A DNA stretch of 64,000 nucleotides, taken from contig JAJEKB010001368.1 in assembly GCA_022393335.1 (NCBI GenBank), positions 506,571 through 570,570 on the forward strand, given 5' to 3'. Within the stretch, counting starts at the first letter, position 1. Each line of letters opens with the position of its first letter. Source of the DNA: Macrotrachela quadricornifera. Taxonomy: Eukaryota; Rotifera; Eurotatoria; Philodinida; Philodinidae. Shown here in pieces: positions 21,202 through 34,171 of the stretch. The position numbers were made by a program, and so were the translations under genes. Under the pieces are notes generated by a model, which saw only the letters and a list, made by a program, of their open reading frames with translations, was not told the origin of the DNA and ran no database searches.

Positions 21202-23485
21202 ATGGGTCATAAATGTGAGTAAATTTGTATCCACCTCACCAGGAAAAAACCTTAATTTCATTTTCGACAGTTACTAAAATCAATGTCACATCTGTTAAAA
21301 CTCTACCATTCCAGTATGTTTGGCTTACGTCTGAGGAAACCATAAGTGCAAATGGATTTTATCAATTGCCTAATGTGCAATTATTTAACGTAGAGAAAAC
21401 AAACGAATGTATAGACTTTTTAGGCACTACTTCACTGAAAGAGAGAATAGTTTTTATTATCGATGAACAATTGGCTCATAGGGTTATTGATCTGATTCAT
21501 TATCGATGCGCCATTAAAGTGATATTTATCATTCGATTTTCGCATAACGACCATCAGTTCGACGAATGGACTAAATCGTATATCAAAGTAAGAATCTTTT
21601 ACTCTATAAATGATTTTACCTATAATTTAACTACTAGACGATTATTTATTCTTTCATCTTCTTGTTTAAGGTTAAAACTGTGTCTTCGATCGATATGTTG
21701 CACTTACAAATAGAAGACTTCAAATTGCGTTGGCTTCGCACCGTTGATGAGTTTTTCTCAATTGATATATTTCAACTCAGTAATACTTACTCTGATCAGT
21801 CATCAATTGAACTCAATGGTTCATTTCTATTTATGCAGCTATTGCTGGATGTTCTGCTACGCATGACACCTTTATCGACTGATAAAGATGAACTTATCGT
21901 CGAATGCATGAAAGAATACAAAAATCAACCTACTGTTCTCCAAGACATTCAAGATTTTTCCGAATATTACGAACCGAACACCGCTTTGTTCTGGTACAGT
22001 CGTCAAACATTTCTTTATGCTCTACTCAATAAAGCTCTGCGTGTTGAAAACATTGACTTACTCTATCTTTATCGTTTTCTAATACGCGATATTCGTAATC
22101 AACTTGTACAGAGCCAATGTGATTCACCTGTTAAAGTGTATCGAGGACAAATAATGTCTTTAGAAGAATTGACTCGACTGAAGTCCTTATTTTTTGAACA
22201 TCAGAGTGCAACGACATCAATCGATTCAAGATCACAGATGATTTATATATGCATGAAATCATTTCTTTCAACGAGTCTTAATCAGAGTGTTGCCGAGTTT
22301 TATGTTGCTGGGCAACCAGAACCAGACACCTGTCTTATTCTTTTCGAAATCGATGCTAATCCATCTGTTTGTAATCAGACCAATCCATTTGCTAAGCTTG
22401 GTGCATCCAGTGCTATTCCAAATGAAGAAGAAATTCTTTTCATGTTGAGCTCTGTTTTTCGACTTACTAATATTCGTGACGAAGATTCGAAATGTGTTAT
22501 CTCTTTGGAACTGTGCAGCAACGACGATGATGCCTTCAAAGGTACATTTGAGTGTTTGAAGAAGGATTATGGTGGTGAAGTAGCTGGTTATGAAACTCAA
22601 GCAAATCTCAATTCTTTTGCAACTATTCTTTTCAATATGGAAAAGTATGATTTGGCTGATAAATTCTTTCGGCGTCTTTACAATGAATTGCCTCGATCTC
22701 ATCCGGATCGTGCTCGATGCTCTCACAATATTGGAAACGTAGCTCTTCAAAAAAGACAATATAAAGAAAGTCTTCATTGGTTAAATAAGGCACTCGATCT
22801 ATATCAGCAAACTTGGCCATCTGGTCATCCAGCATTAGGTGGCACTTATCATTGTATTGGCAATTTATACGAAACGAAAAGAAAACATCGGCAATCTATC
22901 GATGCTTTTAAGATGGCAATGGATGTGTTCAGGCGATATTATGGAGAGGAACATTCTCGTGTCGCTTTATGTTATACATCAATAGCATTTGTGTATATGC
23001 GAGAAAAAGACTTCGAACAAGCTATTTCATTATATCGTAAAGCGCTCGAGATCAACACCATTTGTTTGCCACCTTTTCATCCAGATCTAGCATGGATTCA
23101 CTATGCACTGGCACGCGCTCTTGATAAAAGTGGTGAACGAGATCTAGCTTTCCAGTATTACGAGAAAGCATTAACTATTGGTTTGAAAACGTTCCCTACG
23201 AATAACAGTCATCTTACAATGATGTATGCTGGATTTGGAGAAGCTCATCGAAAAAGAGGAAATGTAGATAAAGCCACGGAGTATTTTCAAGAAGCAGTGT
23301 TTATAGAAAATTCTAAATTATCGAAATCTCGAAGACGATGTAACGATAAGAGATACTATATATGTTCTCGTTGTCGACAACTTGTATGGGCTTATAATGT
23401 TTTCAATCGAATCAAAGAGTCGTGTCCGGTGTGTTTTATCTTTCACTCCAAACTATCGTTCTGGATTGGAACATTCTTTGAATAA
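21202..23485 (+). CDS. NAD-arginine ADP-ribosyltransferase fused to TPR repeats
   Basis: Exons 21202-21214 (13 nt), 21271-21587 and 21671-23485 join in phase to 714 residues. The large exons have no usable ATG. The 13 nt exon gives MGHK with a perfect GTGAGT donor and a 56 nt intron. The ART domain carries the R-S-E triad of arginine-specific transferases: R268 (VYRGQ), S310 (FLSTSLN) and E362-x-E364 (NEEEILFML). From about residue 420 to 690 run roughly six kinesin-light-chain-like TPRs (for example HPALGGTYHCIGNLYETKRK). The C-terminal tail adds CSRC and CPVC pairs, possibly a zinc ribbon. The enzyme would transfer ADP-ribose from NAD+ to arginine on proteins bound by the TPRs. MG at the start could be myristoylated. 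ART-TPR fusions are expanded in bdelloids. Substrates are unknown. Confidence 0.88.
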
Positions 23486-26400
23486 AGATCTATTTATATT
23501 TTTTATTTCACTGTCAGAGATTGGAACTGAACTGGAATAGAGTCGAACTGAAGATATTGAAGAGATGAATCAAACCTACTTGAAATCTCTTTATTCGACT
23601 CCCAGAATCAATTTCATTTTCTGTATTACACATTCCTCTAAAAAAGATCCATTTTCGACAGATATTCTCAAATTAAGATATATGCAAGGAAAAAGAGCCG
23701 ATCATCAAATCTTTCCCAAACAATATAAACTTTTTTACCAGCTTATTTCTAGTCAAACTTTACATCATTTTCGCCATAGATTACTCGTAAAAATAACTTT
23801 TTTTTTAAATTAAAAGTCATTTTCGTTATTTTCACTTTATACTTTTGTGATAGCATTCTGCAGAAATTCTCGGTGGAACCTTATTCTGTCATTAAAAATT
23901 TCCCTCTCGAAAGCCACTGTTTTGAGCTAGGCTCTTTCGTCTTCCTCTTTTGATGAAGCACAAACGAAGAAAAGATATAAGTATTTGCCGCAAATTTTGC
24001 TATTTTCATAGATATTTGTATTTTTTCTCAAGATCTTAATCTATCAGAGGCAAGAAAAAATAGAAAGAGAATAAAGTTTTTCAGAAACGGATGGAGAGAA
24101 TCCCTAGTTCGAGCTGTTCTCTTTTAAAAAAAACAGAAATATATTTTATATGTTCAGTTAATTATATGCCTTTTGACATATGAACAGCACCACAATGGCT
24201 ACTAAAGTTGACTTGATCACCGCTACCTACAAGGTTTAAAATTGAAAGGTGTTTGTATATGCAACTATTCATTCTTGATATATCCACAAAGTGTCATCTC
24301 AATAGTGTAGGATTTATGTAGAGTGGTTTCTTTTTTTTCTAATTCAAATTCACATTCACTATGTATTTATAGGACATTACAATAAAAAATTACTTTTTGT
24401 TGATATATAATAATTTCTTGACTAAAAGCAAACCGAATTGAATCGAATCGAACAGAACTCTGTTTTTCTGGTACGTTTCGGCTTCTGATCTGAAATAAGA
24501 GCAAGAATAATTTCTTTTACTTCTATCGATTTCTAACATCGAAACATGAGTTTTCTTCTACGACAGGAATATAAATAGAATGGATAGAAATGGCCAAATC
24601 TTTGTTACAGTTTTATAGTAAACATTTATTTACATTCAATAAACGCTGATTGAACTAACTTTTCAAAATGGTATTTAACACAAAATCGTCAGTTTTGCAC
24701 TTTACTTGCTTATTTTGAAATTAGAAACATCTGGTATATATGACAAGAGTGTTGACAGCGTTCTACCTCAATTAAATGTTTTGTTTATTATGCAAGGTGG
24801 TTCAAAAGTCGGTTCACCGAAAAAAAGTTGAATATCTCCGTTACGGCTCAAGCAAACAAGCTGGACTTTTTACCAAATCAAGAGACATGTTCAAAATTTA
24901 TATCCATAAAGGCATGACTAGAGAAACTTTTTTGTTAAATATCAATCTTAATAAGAAAATTTTTACTTTTTCATAGATAGAAAAAAAAACAACATATTTA
25001 ACACAGGGTTTCTCTAAACATGTCTCTATGGATATGAAGCTCGAACATGCCTGTATTATTGGCAAAAAATTCAGCTAGTTTGCTCGAGCCGTAATGGAGA
25101 TATCCAAATTCTTTTTCAGTAAACCGACTTTTGAGCCACTCTGTAATTATTGGTCACTGTATCCCTACCCCAAAATAGATGGTCATCCGGAATATAAGAT
25201 TATATTTTAACAAAAATTGATTGGCACCATTAGAAAAACATGTGCTCGTCAAGTATGAATTAATAATCAATTAAAAATTGCTATGTTTCTGTTTGGTTTT
25301 TGATAAATCGCTTTGCATTTTACTAAACAAAGTATGGATTATATAAAAACGACGATTTTCAATGAAAAAAACCCAAAACAAATTAACTCAAATTAATAAT
25401 TAATTATAAATAACTAATTCTGTAGAAAAGGTCATTGAGTCTGTCACGATTTGTAGAAGGAGAGGAGAAGATAGGATAATGGAGCCAAATTTTCAATTCT
25501 AAACTTCAACAGGTCTTGTATACTGTGTTTCATAAAATATTTGCCTATTTCTAATTAGATACTATCGAACTATATTAAAAGTAATGCGAGCTTCCTTCTT
25601 TATGACTCCTTCGTTATTAAGCTTCTTTTAAGTATATTTCCTCACTGAATAATTATCCTCTCAAACATAGAGAGAGAGAAAGAATGAATGTGATAATGTC
25701 AGGAATGAAAGTGCAAAAATCTAGAAACAATGTACATGACCAAATTTCATGACTTGGATGTTCGTTCTGTATACAGTGTGCATGCATTCTCGGGAGAAAA
25801 AGAAATAGTAATGAGCTAATTCACAACCAAAATGCGAGAAAGTCAGGCACGAGAAGGCAAATAATACTAAGACAATGTACATATATATATTACTACAATT
25901 ATTCATATTCTAATGTATTCATAGTTATTTACATTATTTAACGTCTTCTATGCTCTCTGTTTCGAAAAATATATCTTGAACTTATATAGATGTTATATAT
26001 TAAGAAAAAATTAAAAAGTATGATTTTATTTCTTCATGATAAAATAATATTTTTCTGACACTTCCTTTTTCCCATGGGTAACTATATGACTCATAGAAAA
26101 TGGGTCGTCCGTCAATATGAAACATAAATATTTGATAAAATTATATACACTAGTAAAACCTGAAGCCTACTAAAGTAATGCTTGGTTGATTTTGTCTTTT
26201 CTGTGCAAGCTTGTTTCTTATACGTATTTATATCATAGTCATTAAAAATCATTTTTTTTCTTTCCAACCATAAACACATTCGTGATAATACATAAATTAT
26301 ACGTAACAAATATAAAAATTATCAACTTCTGTAAATATTATAAATCATTCTGATCATCATACATTAGTTGGAAGAAATCTAATAGGTAGTATTGTTTATT

Positions 26401-26989
26401 TCAAAACAGAGCCGAAATTTTTGAAAAAAAAATAAAATCGAGAGCTATGTAATTTTCACTATTGAAAAAAAATAATAATACATTGTATCACATAGGATGA
26501 ATTTTTTCTTTTATGTTACTCGACAATTGTCATTGAATCTTTTTCAAAAATGTTGATCTATTTAGGTCGATTGGTAAAGTAAAAAGCCATAAATATTATT
26601 ATAATTTGCATGTAATTCAGTGCAATCATAAGATTCTTTTTCGTGATGATACGTATTGATATTGTTTCTCATTGCTACCATTCTTTCGATGATGTCACTT
26701 ACGTCTAGTTTTTTTTTTATCTTTCTTGTCATATATGATATTTTTGGTTTTTTCACTTGATTTCTCTACGATGATTCTTCGATCTTTAGCTATTCTTGGA
26801 ATGTTTCTGGTTATCATATGTAGGCTCTTTCATAATTCAGATTCTCGTTATTCCATCACTCCATATATAGCTATATCACCCTCAAGAAAGGATGGAGAAC
26901 CAAATATCTATTTCTATGTAAAAAATTAATTTTGTTGAAAAACAACTAACAAGCAATTTTTTTAATTATTAAGTTGTACTACACAGAAA
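23486..26989. other. Intergenic, with one MITE
   Basis: No supported gene. A MITE lies at 24791-25143. A frame at 26771-26929 starts with a hydrophobic MILRSLAILGMFLVII segment but does not splice in phase to the RBR gene and is not called. Confidence 0.45.
24791..25143. mobile_element. TA-flanked MITE (353 bp), longer copy
   Basis: The left end contains GGTGGTTCAAAAGTCGGTTC. The right end, read inward, starts CAGAGTGGCTCAAAAGTCGG. The inverted repeats extend about 70 bp, through GAATATCTCCGTTACGGCTC. TA flanks both sides (24789-24790, 25144-25145). It shares its inner block AACACAGGGTTTCTC with the 167 bp copy at 19003-19169 in the opposite orientation. There is no transposase inside. Confidence 0.8.
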
Positions 26990-29444
26990 ATGTTCAAATA
27001 TGCCACTTCACCAGAGAAACAAGCATATGATCAAGGGAAATACACACAAATAATATATATTGATTCCGATAATATAGAGAAAGATACTGTTCAATATATA
27101 CTCAATCTTGTTGAACATGATTATATTCGTACTGCACAGCCGCATGCAGTCAACATGGAATCTAAAAAGAATTATGAAAATGATCAACTTTCAACTGATA
27201 TCGGATCACTGAAAAGATCAAATGTTAAAACAGGTTTTTTTTTCATTAGAAATTTGAAATAAAATAGAATTCATTTTTAATTGAAGATCGTACAAAACAA
27301 AGTGAAGACACATATCATCGACAATCTGTGAAGAGAAGTAAAAATAGAACACAATATCATATTCAGACATCATCGTTCCGTCGTAAGAAAAAAAAGTTAA
27401 AATCAACAATAATTTTATTTTCATGTTTAGATGTTCCAAAACAACTATCCAGTACAATAGATGCGAAAACGCAAACAAGTGGTGAGTAAATCAGTTATAA
27501 TTACTAAACAAAATTTTAAGAAATATTCATTTTCGTTAATCTATTGGAAAAATCTAAAATGTATGAGTTTATCTGTCACACTTTGATTCCATTCGATATC
27601 CAGAAAATGTATTTAATTTCTTATTAACAAAATTTCTCGCAGGTTTAAAGATGTTCAGTAGATTAACTGATAAAAAATCTATCAATTTCAACATGTTGTA
27701 AAACTTAGGATTATTCTAATAGTAATCAAATGTTTTTTTCTTTCGTCTGGAGAAAAATCTGTAAATTATATGCAAAATAGTCTCAATACCTTTAGAAGTT
27801 ATTGAGGAATAAATTCTCGATAAAATCATATTTTGATTCAAGTAGAGCTTAGACAACACGAAGTTTTACCACCAACAGTATGACGAAGAATGGCTGCTAT
27901 AGATACAAATAGACTTGAAAAGCCTATTGCCATAGATATCTGATTGTCAGTATTGCGACCAACTGAGAAAAATAAAGAATTTTCACAATGAGATTACAAA
28001 GTTTGATGCTTTGTGAGTTTACTCATTTTTCTCTTGTGTCAAACATTCAAACCTAAATATTTGTTCTTTCTGGTTTTTATATCGCTCCTTCTATAAGTGA
28101 TTATTTAGCTAACATATGTATCAAATTCGAATTCATTTATTTTTATCATAGATGATGAATATCAGACTTATACTCCCGTTATGCATGAACGTGATTCTAG
28201 CAATTATCATTCATCAAAATCTAATGGATTTTATCAGTGGAATTCCAATAGCAATCAGCAAGTATAATTTTTTTAATCGATTTTTCCTATGACATATCTA
28301 AGTCAATATTTTATAGAATAAGACGGAACCTAATCGAAACACGCCGTATAAAGCCACGGCAATTATCGAAAAAAAGTAAGTTTGACGAAATAATCTAGTT
28401 ATTGTTTTGTTATCATTCATTAACAAATACAAATGATTATGTTTATCGAAATCTTTAATGAATACTTTATATGTAAAGAATCTCTCTATTAAAATCATAG
28501 CATGATAGAAGAGACTTTATAGAAAAGAGGTGAACGATAATTGACCTACTTGGACCAAAACTGATTGATCAAATATAAAATTAATATTTTTTAAGCATCA
28601 GTAATTGGATATGTTATAAAATATTTTTGTTTAAGGCCGCCATTAATAGCTATTCAATATTCAAAAAATTTTATTTTTATATTTGAATATTTTCAATTGT
28701 AGTAAAATTCCTATACCAACACGTGAATGTGCTGTATGTTTAAACAAATATTCTGAACAAGATTTTTATCCAATATACAGTAATAGATGTCAACATATTC
28801 ATCGATATATTTGCAATTCATGTACATACTCTAATATCAAAGTTATTCTTGATAGTAACATCGGTAGCCAGATATTCTGTCCTGAAATAGAGTGTGAAGC
28901 GCAGTGGAATTCAGACGAGATTTGTCAAGTACTCCTCATCAATAAAGATAATGTTTTATTGAAAAAATACGATGCTTATTTGACTAGACAATTGCTCGAA
29001 CGTGAAGATAATTTTTTTTGGTGTGCTCATGGATGTGGTTCTGGTCAATATGAGAATAGAGGACCAACTCAAAACATAAAAATGACTTGCATTATATGTC
29101 AGAAAAAAACTTGTACCTTTCATCATCGAAAGTGGCATGAAGGTATGACCTGTGATGAATATGATCGATTATATCCATCTACCGATACAAGAACACGCAA
29201 ATGGGTTAAACACCATTCCAAAAAATGTCCTGGGTGTCAGAGCAATATTGAGAAGAATGGTGGCTGTGATCACATAACTTGTCAAAAATGTGGATATCAA
29301 TTCTGTTGGAATTGTCTAGTGAATTATAATCTATATAAGAGTTTACCGCGTGTTGGACATAAAATTAGTTGTAGACATCATCCAATCGGAAAACTTGTGT
29401 CACCTGTTCGTCTGTTGAAATTTCGAAGGCATCAACGATCTTAA
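26990..29444 (+). CDS. RBR-type E3 ubiquitin ligase, 6 exons
   Basis: Exons 26990-27233, 27287-27382, 27431-27481, 28152-28261, 28317-28375 and 28703-29444 join in phase to 433 residues. The first 187 residues are low-complexity, polar and charged, and not a known domain. RING1 begins CAVC (196-199) and continues CQH...CNSC...CP. The IBR follows (FFWCAHGCGSGQY...CIICQKKTCTFHHRKWHEGMTC). Rcat (RING2) reads CPGC...NGGCDHITCQKCGYQFCWNC, and C375 in GGCDH is the catalytic cysteine that takes ubiquitin from the E2 before passing it to substrate. All metal ligands I can place are present, so the enzyme looks active. No membrane segment follows, unlike RNF144/RNF19. An extra exon could hide in the 670 nt intron (27482-28151), and more 5' exons are possible. 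Confidence 0.85.
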
Positions 29445-32400
29445 ATCGAAACAATTATATCAAAATAACTTTATAATTTATTAATCAAGTCGTTCTTATT
29501 CAATGATAATCAAGATTTTCACCATGAATTTTTTAGCAGCAACAGCTATCGAGGTCGTGTAAATCTATGTCTCCATAACTTAATTACTATGTAAAAAACT
29601 TCTTCATACGTCGACTGGTTTTAGAATTGAATGAAAATCTTAAAATTTTTATACTAACTTATATTGGTACACTTCTTAAGGACAATTATTATTGATTTCA
29701 TAAGAGTCCTTGACGTATTCGGCATTTTTTTCTTAAATCGGCAAGTGCAAAAAAATTGACACTTGCAATAATCTTAGGTTTTTTTCTACGATGGAAAAAT
29801 ACCGTTATCAAGAAGCAATATTATCAGTTAATTAGTAACTCAACCGTTATTATCTATTCGATAATGTTAAGACTAACGTCTTTCATATATTTTATCAAGA
29901 CAAGTTCTTTTCCTAAAAGAACATTTCTGTCGAATACTGAAGAAGAAATCGAAGGACAAATTTCTTCTTCAATAGGAAGACATAAAATGATACGATTGAT
30001 AATAGATATAATCACGCGTAAAAAAATAAATCTTTTTTTTTTTTATAAAAAGCAATGTATTTTTTGGAAGGTTATACAAGTATCAAGGTATGATTGAAAT
30101 TCATGTGTCTACCGTTTACAAATTTACTTTTCTCATCCTGTTATGCAAAACTATGATAAATTTAGATGTCGATCAGAATTCTATGAAATCTAGTGACTTT
30201 CGATTATTTAACATGGGGAATTTGTATGAAATCTTGGTATTCAATAGTCATAACCAATCATGTATCTTTGGTATAATGAAAGGTCAGTCTTTTTGAAGAT
30301 AGTTTAATCAAATAATTATGGTTTATTGAAAATCCGAACTCACGATGAAAACATAATCATTTTTGAAGGTAATCTACAAAGTACAAAGCATATCACATAC
30401 CATTGACTTACATCGAATTTTATAGAAACTAAGAGTAAAGAATTTACAAAGTAATCTTAAAGAATTGAAATGGGAAACATGATGAATTCGTCTCACTCCT
30501 TAAACAGAAGTATAGGAATCATTACACAAAAGATACAACTCAAATATGGACCAAATATTCAATTAATATTAAAGATTTCAATAAATGTTTAGCTGCATGT
30601 AGCTTGTTAGGTAACTAACTTTAGATTATTCATTGGATGCTAGGGATGGATTCCATCCCATATGTTATAGCCCAATTGACAATTCGTCCAGATGAAATTA
30701 GAATTCTAATTTGGACGAGACTTTTATTGTGGAGGACAAAGAAGAAGAGAATTTTTTAAGGGAAACTAGTTAACAGGATAATCAGTATATATAGAGATAG
30801 CCAAACATAAAATTATAAAAATGACGTTGAACACAACAAGTGTTGCAATCGACAATAATGAGAAAGTCTATTACGAGAAAATAGATGAATATATTAATTT
30901 ATTATTCAAGAATTATCGTAAGAAATATGTGACCTTGATAGGTGGAAACGAAAACTTATTAGCCCTATCTAAAACTACCTGATGAGTGTCCTAGAAAACA
31001 TGAAACTGATTCTAGTCTATCCTTCTATATACTTAGGGCATACTAAAAATAATGGCTTAGGTACTTCTTTTTCTTATCGACAGCTCGAACACGTTTTCTT
31101 TTTTTATGAATAGATACAGCATCTATCACTCTATTTTTCTATGCTATTTGATCACTATTCAACAAATATCACGACTATAAAATTTCGATAAAAACCGTTT
31201 TTGTTGAAAACTATCTGGTACTATTTAGCTCGTCACGAATGTTGCATAAGAAAAAACGGAACACTTGCATTTCATTTTATCGTTACTTAATACAGTGTAT
31301 TTAAAAAAACAAAATATACCATACGATGCAGCGTGAAAAACTCTACAATTTATAAAGGGTGGTTTATTTCATAGTTGCACTTTTCGTTGTCAAAATGGAC
31401 AAAATTTTGAGCGATCCCACGCTGAATCTTTCGGTATATTAAGTAATGATAAAAAAAGAATGCAAGGTTGTTACACTCATTATGATCAAATAGCATAGAA
31501 AATAGAGTGAACGACGTTCTATCTATTCATAAAAAAAGAAAAGTTTTTCACGCTGTCTATAAAAAACAAGTATTTAGGCCACTACTTTTAGTATTCCCTA
31601 TGTAAAGTAGCTCTATTCATTTAATTATTGGAGGTTCTCTTTGATATAATGATTTTTGATGATTATCGTGCTTTGTGGTGACTATCGATGGTTTTCAATG
31701 GTTTTGTCACAATTTCAAGGTATTCATCATACATTGAATACGTCATAGTAATTTATAATGATTTCTAAAAGAGAAATCAGTTTATTCTCCTTTAACCTGA
31801 AGAGTCAATAAGTAGCACCATATGGTAGTCCTTGGCTCTACCGCCAATAGCCTGATTTAACCTTCAACCATTAATCCTTTAACTGTTATTAACGAATATA
31901 CTCGTCAAATATTCAGAGACCAATGTGACACAGCCGCAAAATATTAACATTTCCTAGTCATAAAAATAATCAATTCCTATAATGTTGGAATTCTGGAGCG
32001 ATTAGAAGTACTTAGTGTTATACCTCTGTTATTGATGCTAGATAACTTATAGTTAATGAAAATTTCAGAATTATTAGCGAACAGAGACCTCAGCGATCTG
32101 ATTTGTTTTTACGATGATTAGTCGTAGAAAAGCATAATACGTTTTATTTTTTCTAATCTTATAAGGTGCTCAATAAATCAATGAACAAATAAAAATTATT
32201 TTCACGCAATAGATCTTTTCTTATAGAAAAATTAATGTTAGAATTTTTGAGAAATCAGCCATCGATTTAGATTGCTTGATCTCGAAAATCTATAATAAAA
32301 CTTCATATAGCATTGATTGTAATTAGCTGCTTATCCTCTTAATTTAAACAATTTTCTAAGATAAGCTGTTATTCAAAACATACTAAAATATGCCATCTAA

Positions 32401-32504
32401 TTATATTATCAAGATCAACTTTTGACTAGCCTTAAAATATAGTGATTTTATTTACTGATAATGCAAAATTTTCTATAAATTATTATTCTTATGAAAAGAA
32501 GCTG
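29445..32504. other. Intergenic, with one TA-flanked element
   Basis: No supported gene. It contains a near-perfect palindrome around 30685-30722 (centred on TTAGAATTCTAA), a 53-codon frame at 30821-30982 without family support, and the element at 31036-31598. Confidence 0.45.
31036..31598. mobile_element. TA-flanked non-autonomous inverted-repeat element (563 bp)
   Basis: The left end reads GGGCATACTAAAAATAATGG. The right end, read inward, reads GGGAATACTAAAAGTAGTGG. The inverted match continues through CTTTTTTTATGAATAGATA and CACTCTATTTTTCTATGCTA (about 130 bp). TA lies at 31034-31035 and 31599-31600. The centre (31301-31437) is the same dispersed repeat seen at 8811-9118. No coding frame. 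The ends and TA fit a Tc1/mariner-type MITE. Confidence 0.82.
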
Positions 32505-34171
32505 TTAGATAGATGATCGTCCATTGGGATAGAGCCATTGCAATAAATTCGGATGTTGACCAAGATATTCCAATCCATATGCAGCTGCTTGAACTATTTT
32601 TTCATATCCATACTGATTGATATTTGCCAAAGTATCACATGCCTTATGATAACATGGGTCAAGAGGTGCTCCAGCAAAGCCAGCGTTATTTTTTCCGATT
32701 AATTGACGATACTTGTCACGTTGAGCTGCTGTTTTAACAGCATCTGAACCTGTCGCAACACCACCAGCAGCAATACCGGCAGCTAAAAATGGACCATAAT
32801 CACTACGACCATTAAAGTCTCTAAAGTCCCATGGTAAATTCTGTTCAATAAACCAGTCTCGATATAAGTCTGTTACTTTGTTGCTACCTGGAAGTGCCGA
32901 TGAAGGAGTTTCTTTCGGTGCTGTCTTTGCATCATAGATTCCGAAAATAAAATTAGGTGAGGCTGCCATATCAAAATTAAGATTAATCAAATAATCTGTA
33001 TGACGTTCACCTGTTACAGTAGTATTTTGAGCCTTTTGAACATGATAACTCGATCCCGCTAGACCGATCTCTTCTGCAGCCCACCAACAGAAACGAACAC
33101 GATATTTATATTGAGTATAGTTTGTTGTTTTGTATAGACGAGCTAGATTTGTAGCTAAAACAAGATTAGCTGCTGTTCCACTACCTAAACAATATTTTTA
33201 TAATAGAAAACCTTTTGTTAATGATCTTACTAACCATTATCGCTAATACCTGGTCCAGTTGGAACACTATCGGTATGACTTCCTATGACAATAGTCTGAG
33301 TTATATCACCAGTTTTAGTATCAGCACAAATATTATCTACTGGAAATGTCTCTAAATCTTTCACTTGAATAAAAAGTTTGACCATGACTGTAGTTAATAA
33401 AGTAGCATTGGCTAGTGATTGTCCAACATCATAAGATAGAAAAAGTGAAGGTAGTTGGTTTGTCATACGAAGACGTACAATTGTTGGGATAAGATTCGTA
33501 TTTGTTTGACCATCATTATAGAAAAGTAAAGCCTTGACACCACTTTTTCCGGCAAGAATACCCTTTTCAGCATATGTACATTGGCCTCCTCCTTTAACTA
33601 ATGCAACGAGACCTGACGAATTTTTCCATTCAGTTGATGCACAACCATTATTTGGAATATTAATAAGTTGGATATAGTCGGAAAAGTTAGTTGAAGTTGA
33701 ATAAATAACATAAGTAAATTCAGATCTGGTAAGTATTGTCGAATAAGTATAATTTCTTATCGTATTGTTAATTAATGAGAGCAATATTGGATTTGTGTCA
33801 AGAGCAAAATTTCTCACTTGAAATGTTTCTTTCATCACTTTCAAATTAGGAACTTTTTCTGTTATATAATTATAAATATAGTTGACCGTTTCATTGAAAC
33901 CACGTGTATTGATTGCTCGTGTATTATTAGATTCATCAGCAATACGTTGCAGTTGTCTTAAGTGATTCATTAGATCTTCAATACGAATTGTTTCAGCTAA
34001 AACTGATTTGAGCTTTGGTACACTTTTTATTGTTGTTGAATATATTGAAACAAATCGTTGGTTCAGTGTACCAAGGATGACTGCTGAAAGAACAAAAGTA
34101 ATTATTCCAAATATTCCAATGATACATAATAAGATAAAACTTCGTTTCTGAGAAAATTCAAACAAAATCAT
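32505..34171 (-). CDS. M28 zinc aminopeptidase with PA domain, signal-anchored
   Basis: Two exons (33235-34171 and 32505-33184, 50 nt intron) give 538 residues. Residues 13-35 are a membrane anchor after a short basic start (QKRS), predicting a type II or secreted protein. A PA (protease-associated) domain covers about 150-270 (LVALVKGGGQCTYAEKG, GVKALLFYND). The M28 catalytic core has all zinc ligands: H299 (GSHTDS), D311 (SDNGSG, bridging), E350-E351 (AAEEIG, catalytic base and ligand), D384 (NFDM) and H492 (CYHKAC). Many N-x-S/T sites in the luminal part fit glycosylation. Close relatives in arrangement are fungal aminopeptidase Y and secreted or lysosomal leucine-type aminopeptidases, which release N-terminal residues from peptides. 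Exact specificity is not readable. Confidence 0.88.

Noticed and set aside
22268..22777. 169-codon open frame on the minus strand inside the ART-TPR gene
   Set aside because: It is antisense to a strongly supported coding exon, has no domain, and its residues are what reverse reading of TPR codons gives.
26771..26929. Hydrophobic start as a possible signal-peptide exon for the RBR gene
   Set aside because: The available GT donor gives a stop when joined to the exon at 26990, and a cytosolic ligase is not expected to have a signal peptide.
30821..30982. 53-codon ATG-started frame
   Set aside because: Coding-like but too short and without support on either side.
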